From NCBI GenBank assembly GCA_015060045.1, contig SUZH01000004.1:116620-180619 (forward strand): a stretch of DNA of 64,000 nucleotides. Reading direction: 5' to 3'. The notes under the pieces were generated by a model, which saw only the letters and a program-made list of their open reading frames with translations, was not told the origin of the DNA and made no database searches. Numbering within the stretch: position 1 is the stretch's first letter; the number at the start of each line of letters is the position of its first letter. The DNA comes from Rikenellaceae bacterium (GTDB lineage Bacteria > Bacteroidota > Bacteroidia > Bacteroidales > Rikenellaceae). A program made the position numbers and the translations under genes. Shown here piece after piece: positions 47,856 to 56,932 of this stretch.

Positions 47856-49201
47856 AAGCCGTAGCGTTTAATCTTGTTGTAGAGTGTCTGGCGGGTGATA
47901 CCGAGCTGCTGTGCCACCTGCGAGAGGTTGCCGCCGCACTGTGCGATGGCGTTGGCAATGGTCTGTCGCTCCATCTCTTCGAGCGTCTGGCTCTCGTTTA
48001 AGGGGCGTTGCGAGGTGTGCAGTTCGAGGTGTTCGGGCGAGAGAATAGTGCCATCGCATAGAATCACAGCCTTCTCAATCGTATTCTGCAACTCGCGGAT
48101 ATTGCCCTCCCAGGCATGGGCTTTGAGCTTCTCGGCAGCCTCGTCCGAGAGCATCAGCCCCGTTTTGCCATACTTCTGCCCGTAGCGGTCGATAAATCGC
48201 TCGGCCAGGGGTACGATATCCTCCTTGCGGTTACGCAGGGGCGGAATGTGGATATGGATGGTGTTGATGCGGAAGAGCAAATCCTGACGGAACTCCCCCT
48301 TGGCGACCGCCTCGTGCAGGTCGCGGTTGGTAGCCGAGATAAGGCGAATATCTACGGGCGTAGCCTCGTTTGCTCCGAGGCGTGTTACCGCACGATTTTG
48401 CAGCACGGCGAGCATCTTGGCTTGCAGGTGGAGTGGCAGGTTACCAATCTCATCCATAAAGAGCGTGGAACCGTTGGCCGTCTCGAACTTTCCCTCACGG
48501 TCGGTACGGGCATCGGTAAACGCCCCTTTAATATGACCAAACAGCTCACTCTCAAAGAGCGTATCGGGAATAGCACCCATATCGAGCGACACCATCGCCC
48601 GGCGACAGCGAGCTGACTGGCGGTGAACCTCACGCGCAAGCACCTCCTTACCCGTACCATTCTCACCCGTAAGCAGAATGTTGGCATCGGTGATAGCCAC
48701 ACGCTCGATCATCTGCCTTACGCGCTTCATCTCCGCACTCTCGCCCCAATACATCTCTGTCTGTGGCTCGGCGGTCTGCTGCTTGGTTGGCTTCTTCGTT
48801 TTGCCTTTTGCTGCCTTATAGGCATTTTGGAGCGTGGCAATCAGCTTGGCGTTGTCCCACGGCTTGACAACAAAATCAAAAGCCCCCTCCTTCATGGCGC
48901 GTACCGCCAACTCAATATCGGCGTATGCGGTGAAGAGCACGACCTTTGTTTCGGGAAATTTCGCCAGCACCTCTTTGAGCCAATAGAGTCCCTCGTTGCC
49001 GGTATTGATGCCGGCGTGGAAGTTCATATCGAGGAGCACCACCTCGGGATGCTCCTTTTGTAGCGTGGTAATCAGTGCGTTGGGCGATGGCAGGGTCAGT
49101 ACCTCCGCGAAGATGCCGTCCATCAGCAACTTGACCGCCGAGAGTATCGAACGGTTATCATCCACGATTAACAATTTACCTGCCTTTGCCATTTTTTTCA
49201 C
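47852..49201 (-). CDS. Sigma-54-dependent response regulator (NtrC/AtoC family)
   Basis: A 449-residue activator. Receiver domain: IVDDNRSIL, phospho-Asp in VVLLDMNFH, VLFTAYADIELAV, FVVKPWDN. AAA+ domain: Walker A LTGENGTGKEVLA, the sigma-54-contacting loop as GAFTDA (canonical GAFTGA), and STLFMDEIGNLPLHLQAKML. Fis-type DNA-binding helix-turn-helix at the C-terminus (GGNLSQVAQQLGITRQTLYN). The ATG could be at 49201 or 49192. It is divergent from the exporter operon and likely activates its sigma-54 promoter at 49332-49347. Confidence 0.95.
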   Translation of the reverse strand: MKKMAKAGKLLIVDDNRSILSAVKLLMDGIFAEVLTLPSPNALITTLQKEHPEVVLLDMNFHAGINTGNEGLYWLKEVLAKFPETKVVLFTAYADIELAVRAMKEGAFDFVVKPWDNAKLIATLQNAYKAAKGKTKKPTKQQTAEPQTEMYWGESAEMKRVRQMIERVAITDANILLTGENGTGKEVLAREVHRQSARCRRAMVSLDMGAIPDTLFESELFGHIKGAFTDARTDREGKFETANGSTLFMDEIGNLPLHLQAKMLAVLQNRAVTRLGANEATPVDIRLISATNRDLHEAVAKGEFRQDLLFRINTIHIHIPPLRNRKEDIVPLAERFIDRYGQKYGKTGLMLSDEAAEKLKAHAWEGNIRELQNTIEKAVILCDGTILSPEHLELHTSQRPLNESQTLEEMERQTIANAIAQCGGNLSQVAQQLGITRQTLYNKIKRYGL

Positions 49202-49213
49202 GTTTTCTTATCA

Positions 49214-49244
49214 CAAAGTTAATCGAAAAACAAGGGTTGTCCAA
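49214..49244 (-). promoter_or_regulatory. Promoter of the response regulator-kinase unit
   Basis: Reverse strand TTG (49244-49242), 20 bases, TAACTTTG (49221-49214): housekeeping consensus, not sigma-54. Confidence 0.75.
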
Positions 49245-49259
49245 ACCTTTTACACCGAT

Positions 49260-49276
49260 TGTCTAATTATTAGACA
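49260..49276. promoter_or_regulatory. Perfect 17-bp palindrome, probable activator binding site
   Basis: TGTCTAAT-T-ATTAGACA, a perfect inverted repeat, about 80 bases upstream of the sigma-54 promoter and just upstream of the activator's own promoter. Two more inverted repeats lie between it and the promoter: ACTTTGC/GCAAAGT (49276-49282, 49299-49305) and GCTGA/TCAGC (49306-49310, 49314-49318). Confidence 0.7.
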
Positions 49277-49331
49277 CTTTGCAAATCGGCCTAAAATCGC
49301 AAAGTGCTGACTATCAGCGATTGGCATAGTT

Positions 49332-49347
49332 TGGCACACCTTTGGCA
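49332..49347 (+). promoter_or_regulatory. Sigma-54 (RpoN) promoter of the exporter operon
   Basis: TGGCACACCTTTGGCA. It has the GG at -24 and the GC at -12 with exact 12-base spacing, against the consensus TGGCACG-N4-TTGCA. The predicted start is about 17 bases before the TolC ATG. An overlapping TTGGCATAGTTTGGCA has the spacing off by one and is rejected. Confidence 0.78.
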
Positions 49348-49374
49348 CGTTTAGGGGCAGAAACCGAAAAAAAC

Positions 49375-50697
49375 ATGAAACGATTGATTTTAACCCTATT
49401 AGTGTCTAATTTTTTGACACTCCTGTGCGTAGCACAGCCGCTTACGATAGATGATTGTATGCGCTACGCCGTCGAGAACTCCGTCAGCGTAGGACAAAAG
49501 CAGTTGGCTCACGACGATAGCAAGGCAAATTACGGCGAGGCGCTGGCCTCGCTGTTCCCTGCCGTGAGTGCCTCGGTGGGCGGTGCTACGAACTTCGGTC
49601 GTGGTATTGACCCGGCAACGAATGCCTACACCAGCGTGACCACCTTTAATAATTCTTATGGCATCAGCGGTTCGATGCCCCTCTTTGCCGGTTTGCAGGG
49701 CATCAACACCGTGCGGGCAATGAAGGTGGCCCGCGAGCGGGGTGCTGTCGAGACGGAGATAGCCCGTGACGAGGTGGCTATACAGACCCTCTCGGCATAT
49801 ATGGATGTGGTCTACTACACCGAGGCGGTCGTGATTGCCCGTGAGCAGTTGGAGGCATCGCGTAAGACCTTGGAGCTTGCGCGCCGACAGGAGAAGCTCG
49901 GCACCAAGAGTGCAGCCGATGTGGCGGAGATTGAGTCGCAGGAGGCGAACTACGACTACCTCTTAACCACCGAGGAGAACAACCTCGCCCTTGCTTATAT
50001 CAAGTTGCGTGAGGTGATGAACTATCCGCAGGGCGAAAAGTTGGAGATTGTGACCAATATCAATTTGGAGGCGTTGCCGAGTGCTACCTCGGAGCAGGCG
50101 TTGCTCGATTACGCCCTGGAACATAACCCCAAAATCATCGCCAGCCGTCACGCGACCGAGCAGAGTCGGCTGAACCTTGCTCGCGCCAAGGGTGCTTACT
50201 CTCCGTCGCTCTACCTCTCGGGCGGTTATAACACGAGCTATTACATCGACTTTGACAACAAATCGGCCTACGACCCCTTCGGCACGCAGTTCCGCAACAA
50301 CCGAGGCGGATATATCCAACTCTCGTTGTCGATTCCGCTCTTCGACGGACTGAATCGCCGCTCCTCGAAGCGCCGAGCCGCCAACGCCTACCGCTCGGCA
50401 CAGTTGGAGCAGGTGGCCATGGAGCGAGCCGTGGAGAGCGAAGTGTCGCAGACTTGGCAGCAGATGCAGGGCTTCGGCAAGCAGTATGTGCAGGGACAGA
50501 AGAAGGTCTCGGCGGCTGAGCTCGCCTACGATGGTGCAGCGCGCAAATTCGAGCATGGGCTGATCTCGGCTCTCGACCTGCAGACTGCCGCCAACACCTT
50601 GTTGCAAGCCAAATCGGACAAGCTCCGCGCAAGACTGCAATACATCATCAAGACCCGCATGGTCGATTATTACAACGGACAACCCTTAATCAGATAA
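49375..50697 (+). CDS. TolC-like outer-membrane efflux channel
   Basis: About 440 residues from the ATG at 49375 (MKRLILTLLVSNFLTLLCVA signal peptide). The signal-to-mature transition is QPLTIDDCMRYAVENS. Two outer-membrane efflux protein repeats with helical arms (LDYALEHNPKIIASRHATEQ; EAVVIAREQLEASRKTLELA) and strands (YSPSLYLSGGYNTSYY) match the family. The start was chosen by its signal peptide and by the sigma-54 start just upstream. First gene of the exporter operon; a palindrome (49401-49421) lies inside its signal-peptide codons. Confidence 0.92.
   Translation: MKRLILTLLVSNFLTLLCVAQPLTIDDCMRYAVENSVSVGQKQLAHDDSKANYGEALASLFPAVSASVGGATNFGRGIDPATNAYTSVTTFNNSYGISGSMPLFAGLQGINTVRAMKVARERGAVETEIARDEVAIQTLSAYMDVVYYTEAVVIAREQLEASRKTLELARRQEKLGTKSAADVAEIESQEANYDYLLTTEENNLALAYIKLREVMNYPQGEKLEIVTNINLEALPSATSEQALLDYALEHNPKIIASRHATEQSRLNLARAKGAYSPSLYLSGGYNTSYYIDFDNKSAYDPFGTQFRNNRGGYIQLSLSIPLFDGLNRRSSKRRAANAYRSAQLEQVAMERAVESEVSQTWQQMQGFGKQYVQGQKKVSAAELAYDGAARKFEHGLISALDLQTAANTLLQAKSDKLRARLQYIIKTRMVDYYNGQPLIR
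49401..49421. promoter_or_regulatory. Second activator-like palindrome inside the TolC gene
   Basis: AGTGTC-N9-GACACT, with core TGTCTAAT-T-TTTTGACA at 49403-49419. Thirteen of its 17 core bases or more match the perfect palindrome at 49260-49276. It lies about 40 bases after the predicted transcription start, within the signal-peptide codons. Confidence 0.55.
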
Positions 50698-50716
50698 CAA
50701 ATAAAACTCAAACAAT

Positions 50717-51979
50717 ATGGATATTAAATTAGAGAAGAAAACGGGCTGGAAAGCAGTTTTTCAGAAGAAGAACCTGCCCTATGCAGCAGTTGTAGTGCTG
50801 ATTGGTTTTATCGGCTGGCTCATTTTGCGCGATAACTCCTCGACCTTGCGTGTCGATGCAGGGTTGGTGAATATCGCCACCGTCGAGCAGGGTGAGTTTA
50901 ACGACTATGTACGCCTGACGGGTAGCGTTCAGCCGATGACCACCGTGCAGCTCTCGCCCCTCGAATCGGGCGTTGTGGAGCGTATCGTTGCCGAGGAGGG
51001 CACATCGGTAAAGCGTGGCGATGTAATCCTCGAAATGTCGAACAACTCCCTCTCGATGCAGATTTTGCAGTCGGAGGCCGACCTTGCCGAGAAGCAGAAC
51101 ATCCTGCGCAACACGATGATACAGATGGAGCAGGAGCGTTTGGCACTCCGTCAGGAGAAACTGCAACTCGACTTGGAGGTTAGCCGCCTTAAGCGCACCT
51201 ATCAACAGAACGAAAATCTCTACAACGACAACCTCCTGGCGCGTGAGGAGTACCTGCGTGCAAAGGAGGATTACGAACTCGCGGTGCGTAAGCGCGATTT
51301 GGTCTTGGAGCGACAGAAGCAGGATTCGCTCTACCGCACCTCGCAGGTGGATCAAATGGAGGAGAGCCTGCGCTCGATGCAGCTCAATATGCAGCTTATC
51401 CGCCAGCGAGTGGATAACCTCAAAGTGAAGGCACCGATTGATGGCGAGGTGGGTATGTTGGATGCCGTTCTCGGTCAGTCGCTGCAGCAGGGCGCAAATA
51501 TCGGTCAGGTGAACGACCTAACGACCTACAAGGTGCAGGCGCAGGTCGATGAGCACTATATCGACCGCGTTACAACGGGTCTTGTGGCATCGTTTGAGCG
51601 TCAGGGAGCCGAGTACGAGATGCAGCTCCGCAAGGTCTATCCCGAGGTGCGAAATGGTCAGTTCAAGGCGGACTTCCGTTTCAGCGGTGCTGCGCCCGAG
51701 AATATCCGTAGCGGTCAGACCTACTACCTCAACCTGCAGTTGGGCGAGGCTGCCGAGGCAATCCTGATACCTCGTGGCTCGTTCTATCAGGCGACGGGCG
51801 GAAGGTGGATCTATGTGGTCGATGCTTCGGGCGAGAAGGCATACCGCCGTGAGATTCGCATTGGCAGACAGAATCCGCAGTATTATGAGGTTATCGAGGG
51901 CCTTCAAGTTGGCGAGAAAGTTATAACTTCGTCGTATGATAATTTCGGAGAGAATGAAGTATTGATACTAAATAAGTAA
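50717..51979 (+). CDS. HlyD/MacA-like periplasmic membrane fusion protein
   Basis: A 420-residue adaptor. One membrane anchor (about residues 23-40, LPYAAVVVLIGFIGWLIL) is followed by a biotinyl-lipoyl-like half (VQLSPLESGVVERIVAEEGTSVKRGDVI), a long coiled-coil hairpin (about residues 115-245), the second lipoyl half (LKVKAPIDGEVGMLDAVLGQ) and beta-barrel domains. It joins the inner-membrane ABC permeases to the TolC-like channel. It starts 19 bases after the TolC stop. Confidence 0.93.
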   Translation: MDIKLEKKTGWKAVFQKKNLPYAAVVVLIGFIGWLILRDNSSTLRVDAGLVNIATVEQGEFNDYVRLTGSVQPMTTVQLSPLESGVVERIVAEEGTSVKRGDVILEMSNNSLSMQILQSEADLAEKQNILRNTMIQMEQERLALRQEKLQLDLEVSRLKRTYQQNENLYNDNLLAREEYLRAKEDYELAVRKRDLVLERQKQDSLYRTSQVDQMEESLRSMQLNMQLIRQRVDNLKVKAPIDGEVGMLDAVLGQSLQQGANIGQVNDLTTYKVQAQVDEHYIDRVTTGLVASFERQGAEYEMQLRKVYPEVRNGQFKADFRFSGAAPENIRSGQTYYLNLQLGEAAEAILIPRGSFYQATGGRWIYVVDASGEKAYRREIRIGRQNPQYYEVIEGLQVGEKVITSSYDNFGENEVLILNK

Positions 51980-52066
51980 AGTATAATTAGCGCAACCCAA
52001 AAGCCGCCCTTTTCAAAGGGAGGTTTGGAGGGATTGTAAATATGAAAAAATATAAATAACGAAGTT
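51980..52066 (+). other. Intercistronic gap with a small hairpin
   Basis: 87 bases between the fusion protein and the first permease. It holds a CCCTTT-TC-AAAGGG hairpin (52007-52020) without a T run, so it is more likely an RNA-processing or repeat element than a terminator. Confidence 0.45.
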
Positions 52067-54505
52067 ATGTATCTCAGAAATTTTCTAACCCTACTTCGCC
52101 GTTACACCACATCGTCGGTGCTCAACATCGTGGGTATGGCAGTGGCCTTTGCAGCGGTATATCTAATTGCCGTGCAAGTGAAGTTTGACCTATCATACAA
52201 CCGAGTTGTGAAAAACTCGGAGCGTATCTATCGTTTGGATCACCCCTCGTGGTCGGATGATGGGCAGTGGGTCTTTTTCTGGAATCGACGCATTCCAACC
52301 GAGATGTGTGCCGTATGCCCCGAGGTGGAGGCTTCCGGTGCGATTACGATGACAGGTAGCTATGGTAATCCGCAATACCAAAATGAATACTCCGTAAAGC
52401 GCAACTCAACGATTGAGAATTTTACCATCGGTGTAGGTGGCGCGGAGCTCGGCGGATTGGCCGTCTTCCCTTTCGAGTTTATCGCGGGAGGCATTGACGA
52501 TGAGTTCAAGGCAAACTATGGTATGATTATATCGGAAAGTGTGGCCAAGCGTTGTAACCTGAAAGTGGGCGATCGGATCAACAATGGTCGTGGCGCTGTC
52601 AATCAGGCACAACGCATCATTTCGGGTATTTACAAGGATTTTCCCAAGCCCTCTACCATCGCTCATAGCGAAGCTTATGTGATTATGCCCGACGCAAAAC
52701 CCGAAGATGAGCATAACTGGGGCCAATCCTACTATGTACTGCTTCGTGAGGGTGTTTCACGCGAGGAGGTAGAGCAGCGAATGCTCCAATATGTTATAGA
52801 TGACTGCGAGAAACGAGGATTTTCAGAGGAAGAGTACAAAGAGCAGCTTTCGCTTATCACTCCTCGACTGACCCCGATTGCAGACCTCTACTTCGCTGAT
52901 GACACCGTGCCGGAGTGGATGCACGGCAGCCGCACAACGACCTATACACTGATCGCGATTGCTGTGTTGATTCTCGTTATCTCGTTTATCAACTTTGTAA
53001 ACTTCTTCTTTGCGTTGATACCGAGCCGAATCCGTGCCGTCAATAACTACAAAATCTTTGGTGCTCCAACTGCGAAATTACGCCTGAACTTCTTGTTCGA
53101 GACCATTGGTTTGATTCTGGTATCGTTGTTTGGTGCGGCCGTTATTGTGGTGCTCTTTGCCGATACACCACTTAAAGAGTATATCTCTACCTCAGTGGCT
53201 ATTAACGAGAATTGGTCGTTAGCAGGTGTAATGGCATTGTGTGTTGTACTGCTCGGTGTGGTGGTATCGCTCTATCCAGCGTGGTATATTACCAAGTTCT
53301 CACCGGCATTTGTGATTAAGGGCGATTTCTCGGCCTCAAAGTCCGGTCGCATCTTGCGCTATACGCTTGTGGGCGTGCAATATACCATCTCCATTGCGTT
53401 GATTATCTGCTCCTTCTTTATCTATCGTCAGCATCAATATATGCTCTCGCGCGATATGGGCTTCGACAAGGAGAATCTGTTGGTGGCCACGCTGCCTTAT
53501 GAGGCGGTAAATGGTCAGTGGACGCAAGTATTGGATTACACAAGACGTGATGCACTCATCGACCGCCTGAAGCAGAACCCGCAAATCAAGGAGATTGCCA
53601 TGAACCGTGGTCCGCTGACTCAATCGGTCATGTCGTGGACACGCCCTTTGCCCAATGGGGAAAACCAAGAATTTCAGGTGCAAGTCGTGTCGCATAACTT
53701 CTTGCAGGTAATGGGTATTGATATTGTCGAGGGGCGTGACTTTATGCCTTCCGACGAGCTTACCGAGACCGGAGCGTTGATATTCAACGAAACGGCGGCA
53801 AAACAGTTTGAGCTAACGGCAGAATCCGCAATCGACGGCCATATCAGTTGGGCAAAAACACCGGTTGTGGGCATCTGCGAGGATTTCAACTTCCAGTCGG
53901 CGCACTACGATGTCAAACCTTTTACCTTCCTTGTTTATGGTCAGTATGGTTTCGATTTGCCCCGTATTGCCTATATCCGCACGGTGGCGGGAGCCGATAT
54001 TGCCGCGGTTAGAAAATTTATTACCGATACGGTGTTGGAGATTTCGCCTAACAGCGACCCCGAGAAGGTCGAGGTAAAATTCTTCGACAACGAGTTGGAG
54101 CTGGTCTATCAGCGCGAGGATAAGCTCTCGACGCTCGTTACCTTGTTCTCGTTCCTCTCGATTGTGATTTCGATTATCGGCGTGTTTGGCTTGGTGTTGT
54201 TCGAGACGCAGTATCGCCGCCGCGAGATAGGTATTCGCCGCGTACACGGAGCATCGGTTGGCGAGATACTCAGCCTCTTCAACCGCAAGTACCTCTACAT
54301 TGTGGCAATCTGCTCGGCAGTGGCTATCCCCGTAAGCTACTACATCATCGACCAATGGATGCAGCAGTATGTCTATCGTACACCGATGGCGTGGTGGGTA
54401 TATGCCTTGGCGGTCGCCATTATCCTTGCTATCACGGTCGTAACGGTAACCATGCGCTCGGTGAAGGCTGCCACGGAGAACCCCACCGAGTCGATTATGA
54501 GATAA
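52067..54505 (+). CDS. Double-FtsX ABC transporter permease 1
   Basis: An 812-residue inner-membrane protein with two copies of the MacB-like unit. The first membrane helix (residues 15-37) precedes a periplasmic domain. Three helices follow (about 285-400, including LILVISFINFVNFFFALIP), then a fifth helix (YTLVGVQYTISIALIICSFF), a second periplasmic domain and three C-terminal helices (SFLSIVISIIGVFGLVLFET, RKYLYIVAICSAVAIPVSYY, VYALAVAIILAITVV). Conserved FtsX coupling motifs (YKIFGAPTAKLRLNF, REIGIRRVHGASVGEIL) contact the ATPase. Each chain may act as a pseudo-dimer. Ends AATENPTESIMR, as in its neighbours. Confidence 0.9.
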   Translation: MYLRNFLTLLRRYTTSSVLNIVGMAVAFAAVYLIAVQVKFDLSYNRVVKNSERIYRLDHPSWSDDGQWVFFWNRRIPTEMCAVCPEVEASGAITMTGSYGNPQYQNEYSVKRNSTIENFTIGVGGAELGGLAVFPFEFIAGGIDDEFKANYGMIISESVAKRCNLKVGDRINNGRGAVNQAQRIISGIYKDFPKPSTIAHSEAYVIMPDAKPEDEHNWGQSYYVLLREGVSREEVEQRMLQYVIDDCEKRGFSEEEYKEQLSLITPRLTPIADLYFADDTVPEWMHGSRTTTYTLIAIAVLILVISFINFVNFFFALIPSRIRAVNNYKIFGAPTAKLRLNFLFETIGLILVSLFGAAVIVVLFADTPLKEYISTSVAINENWSLAGVMALCVVLLGVVVSLYPAWYITKFSPAFVIKGDFSASKSGRILRYTLVGVQYTISIALIICSFFIYRQHQYMLSRDMGFDKENLLVATLPYEAVNGQWTQVLDYTRRDALIDRLKQNPQIKEIAMNRGPLTQSVMSWTRPLPNGENQEFQVQVVSHNFLQVMGIDIVEGRDFMPSDELTETGALIFNETAAKQFELTAESAIDGHISWAKTPVVGICEDFNFQSAHYDVKPFTFLVYGQYGFDLPRIAYIRTVAGADIAAVRKFITDTVLEISPNSDPEKVEVKFFDNELELVYQREDKLSTLVTLFSFLSIVISIIGVFGLVLFETQYRRREIGIRRVHGASVGEILSLFNRKYLYIVAICSAVAIPVSYYIIDQWMQQYVYRTPMAWWVYALAVAIILAITVVTVTMRSVKAATENPTESIMR

Positions 54506-54529
54506 ACGAACAATTCAAGATTCGATACC

Positions 54530-56887
54530 ATGTTCCGATTTTTTGATTTTCGCGCCTACTTTACCTTTTTAGGGCGCAACAAAGGCTACACGGCCATCAA
54601 CTTTTTCGGCTTGTCATTGGCCTTGGCCATGATTCTGCTGATCTCGACCTATACGATTCGGTCGCTCTCGACGGATCGCTACCACGAGAAGATCGACCGC
54701 ATCCACATCTTCACGAATGGCGAGGAGACCTATTCGGCCTACTTCCTCTCGAAGCACCTCCGCGACCGTTTCCCCGAGGTGGAGGCAGGAACGATTCTCG
54801 CCGCCGATGCGGGCAATGTGTGGATCGGCTCAAACCGCGACCAATTCAGCGTGCAGATGCTGATGGCCGACTCGTCGGTCTTCAACATCTTCTCGCTCGA
54901 GATGGTGGAGGGAAGCGAAGAGGAGTTCGCCACCGGCCACTACCGCAAAGTGATCGTTTCGGAGCGATTTGCCCGTCAGCTGGTGGGCGATAGCGGCCTT
55001 TCGGTCATCGGTCAGCCCCTGCTCTTTCAAGACCCCACAGCGGTTGCCGAGCAGGAGGTTTGGACCATCTGCGGCGTGATGCGCGACATCGAGCACTCGA
55101 CCATCCCCGCCTGTGATATCATGGTGCGTGCCGAGCTGTTGCCCTTGACAAACTCGGCACATAACGAGCACATGGACAATGCCGGTGCCGGTATGAGCTG
55201 CCTGCTGCTTGCTCCGAATGTCGATGTGGAGGCGTTGGAGGCGAAGATGCTCGAGGCGTGCAAAGAGTTCTATTGGGTCTATCGTCAGGGGCACTACGAC
55301 AAGGTTAAGCTGCTGCCCTTTGCCGACCACTACTTTACGCAGATGAAGGCCTTGCCGGAGTTCAACAAGGGCAACCGCGATTTTGTGTTGGTGCTCTTTT
55401 CGGTGGCGTTTGTCCTGCTGCTCTTTGCGCTCATCAATTACATCAACCTCACGATGGCGCAGACCGGACTGCGTGCCAAGGAGATGGCCACGCGCCGTCT
55501 GTTGGGTGCTTCGAAAAGCGAGGTGATGATGCGCATGATTGGCGAGGCGGTCTTGTTCGCTCTCCTCTCGGCCTTTGTGGCGTTGTGCCTGGCCGAGTGG
55601 GCTACGCCGTTGGCGTGTCGCCTGTTGGCTTACGACTACACCATTTGGAGCGAGATGAGCTTCGGCTATGTGGCCATCGCCTTGGGTTGCGTGCTCGCTA
55701 TCGGTGTCGTATCGGGATTGCTGCCCGCCTGGTCGATCTCGACCTACAAACCGATTGATGTGGTGAAAGGGGCTTTCCGCACCCGCTCGAAGATGCTCTA
55801 CGGCCGCATCTTCATCGCCCTGCAACACACCATTACGGTCATTATGCTCGTGGCGGCGGGTACGATCTACCTCCAAATCCGCCACCAGATCAATATGCCG
55901 CTCGGCTACAACACGGAGGATATCTTTGTGGTCGAGAATACCGACCTGTTCAGCAACCGCCAAGAGGTAAAACGCTTTGTCGAGGAGTTGAAGAAGCTGC
56001 CCTGCGTTGAGGCCGTCGGTGTCGGTAACGGAGTGCCGTTGGAGGGGACGAACAATATCACTTTCAAATCCATCTCCTTTCAGCAGATTCGGGGCGACTC
56101 GGCCTATTTCGACATCTTGGGACTGCGCATCAAGACCCCGAGCAACTCCGCCGAAGAGGCGTGGGGCGTGACGGAGTTGGCTTTCCGCACGCTGGGCGTG
56201 GACGAGAGCGTCAAGCGACTCGAATTTGACGGCAACAAGCTCCCCGTGGGCGACATCTATTACGATTTCCGCCTCTTCCACACCTACCGCGAGCAGACCC
56301 CTGCGCTGATCTATAATGCCGGCGAGTGGAACTTCGAGCAGAGTATGCCGTGGACGACCGTCATCCGCACGCACGGCGACCACACCGAGGCGGTGAAGGC
56401 GATCCGTGAGATGCTCGCCTCGACTCACCCCCATATCCTGTGGAGCGACGAGTACAGTTGCTATCTGACCGACCGCATCAGTGAGCTTTTTGAGGAGCAG
56501 GTGCGCCTGCAACGGATTGTTACGATTTTCACCCTCCTGGCGGCTATTATTTCTGCCTTGGGTCTGCTGGCCATCAGCACCTATTACATCGGTCAGCGTC
56601 GGCAGGAGATCGCTATCCGCAAGGTGATGGGTGCCACCTCCGCAGAGATTGTCAAGCAGCTTGTGGAGTCGTTCCTGCGCATGGTGGCTGTCGGAGCGGT
56701 CGTAGCATTGCCGTTGGCGTGGTGGCTGATGAGTCGCTGGCTGCAGGACTACTCCTACCGTATCGAGATGCCCGTATGGGTCTTTGTGGCAGCCGTAGTG
56801 GCGGTGCTGGTGTTTGCCCTCCTGACTGTGCTGTGGCAGAGCCGAAAAGCCGCCAACGAAAACCCCGTTGATTCGATTAAAGGATAA
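54530..56887 (+). CDS. Double-FtsX ABC transporter permease 2
   Basis: A 785-residue permease of the same eight-helix, two-domain plan: N-terminal helix AINFFGLSLALAMILLIS, periplasmic domain with LSTDRYHEKIDRIHIFTNG, central FtsX helices (VLVLFSVAFVLLLFALINYI), coupling motif MATRRLLGASKSEVMMRM, and C-terminal FtsX (QRRQEIAIRKVMGATSAEIV). It ends AANENPVDSIKG. It starts 24 bases after permease 1 and is less like it than permease 5 is. It belongs to the same operon and probably the same ATPase complex. Confidence 0.9.
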   Translation: MFRFFDFRAYFTFLGRNKGYTAINFFGLSLALAMILLISTYTIRSLSTDRYHEKIDRIHIFTNGEETYSAYFLSKHLRDRFPEVEAGTILAADAGNVWIGSNRDQFSVQMLMADSSVFNIFSLEMVEGSEEEFATGHYRKVIVSERFARQLVGDSGLSVIGQPLLFQDPTAVAEQEVWTICGVMRDIEHSTIPACDIMVRAELLPLTNSAHNEHMDNAGAGMSCLLLAPNVDVEALEAKMLEACKEFYWVYRQGHYDKVKLLPFADHYFTQMKALPEFNKGNRDFVLVLFSVAFVLLLFALINYINLTMAQTGLRAKEMATRRLLGASKSEVMMRMIGEAVLFALLSAFVALCLAEWATPLACRLLAYDYTIWSEMSFGYVAIALGCVLAIGVVSGLLPAWSISTYKPIDVVKGAFRTRSKMLYGRIFIALQHTITVIMLVAAGTIYLQIRHQINMPLGYNTEDIFVVENTDLFSNRQEVKRFVEELKKLPCVEAVGVGNGVPLEGTNNITFKSISFQQIRGDSAYFDILGLRIKTPSNSAEEAWGVTELAFRTLGVDESVKRLEFDGNKLPVGDIYYDFRLFHTYREQTPALIYNAGEWNFEQSMPWTTVIRTHGDHTEAVKAIREMLASTHPHILWSDEYSCYLTDRISELFEEQVRLQRIVTIFTLLAAIISALGLLAISTYYIGQRRQEIAIRKVMGATSAEIVKQLVESFLRMVAVGAVVALPLAWWLMSRWLQDYSYRIEMPVWVFVAAVVAVLVFALLTVLWQSRKAANENPVDSIKG

Positions 56888-56932
56888 TAAATAAGAAATT
56901 CAAAATTTATTCACTATTAAACACTTACAGCT

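Noticed and set aside
49321..49336. Alternative sigma-54 site TTGGCATAGTTTGGCA
   Set aside because: The distance between GG and GC is 11 rather than 12, and the overlapping downstream match has exact spacing.
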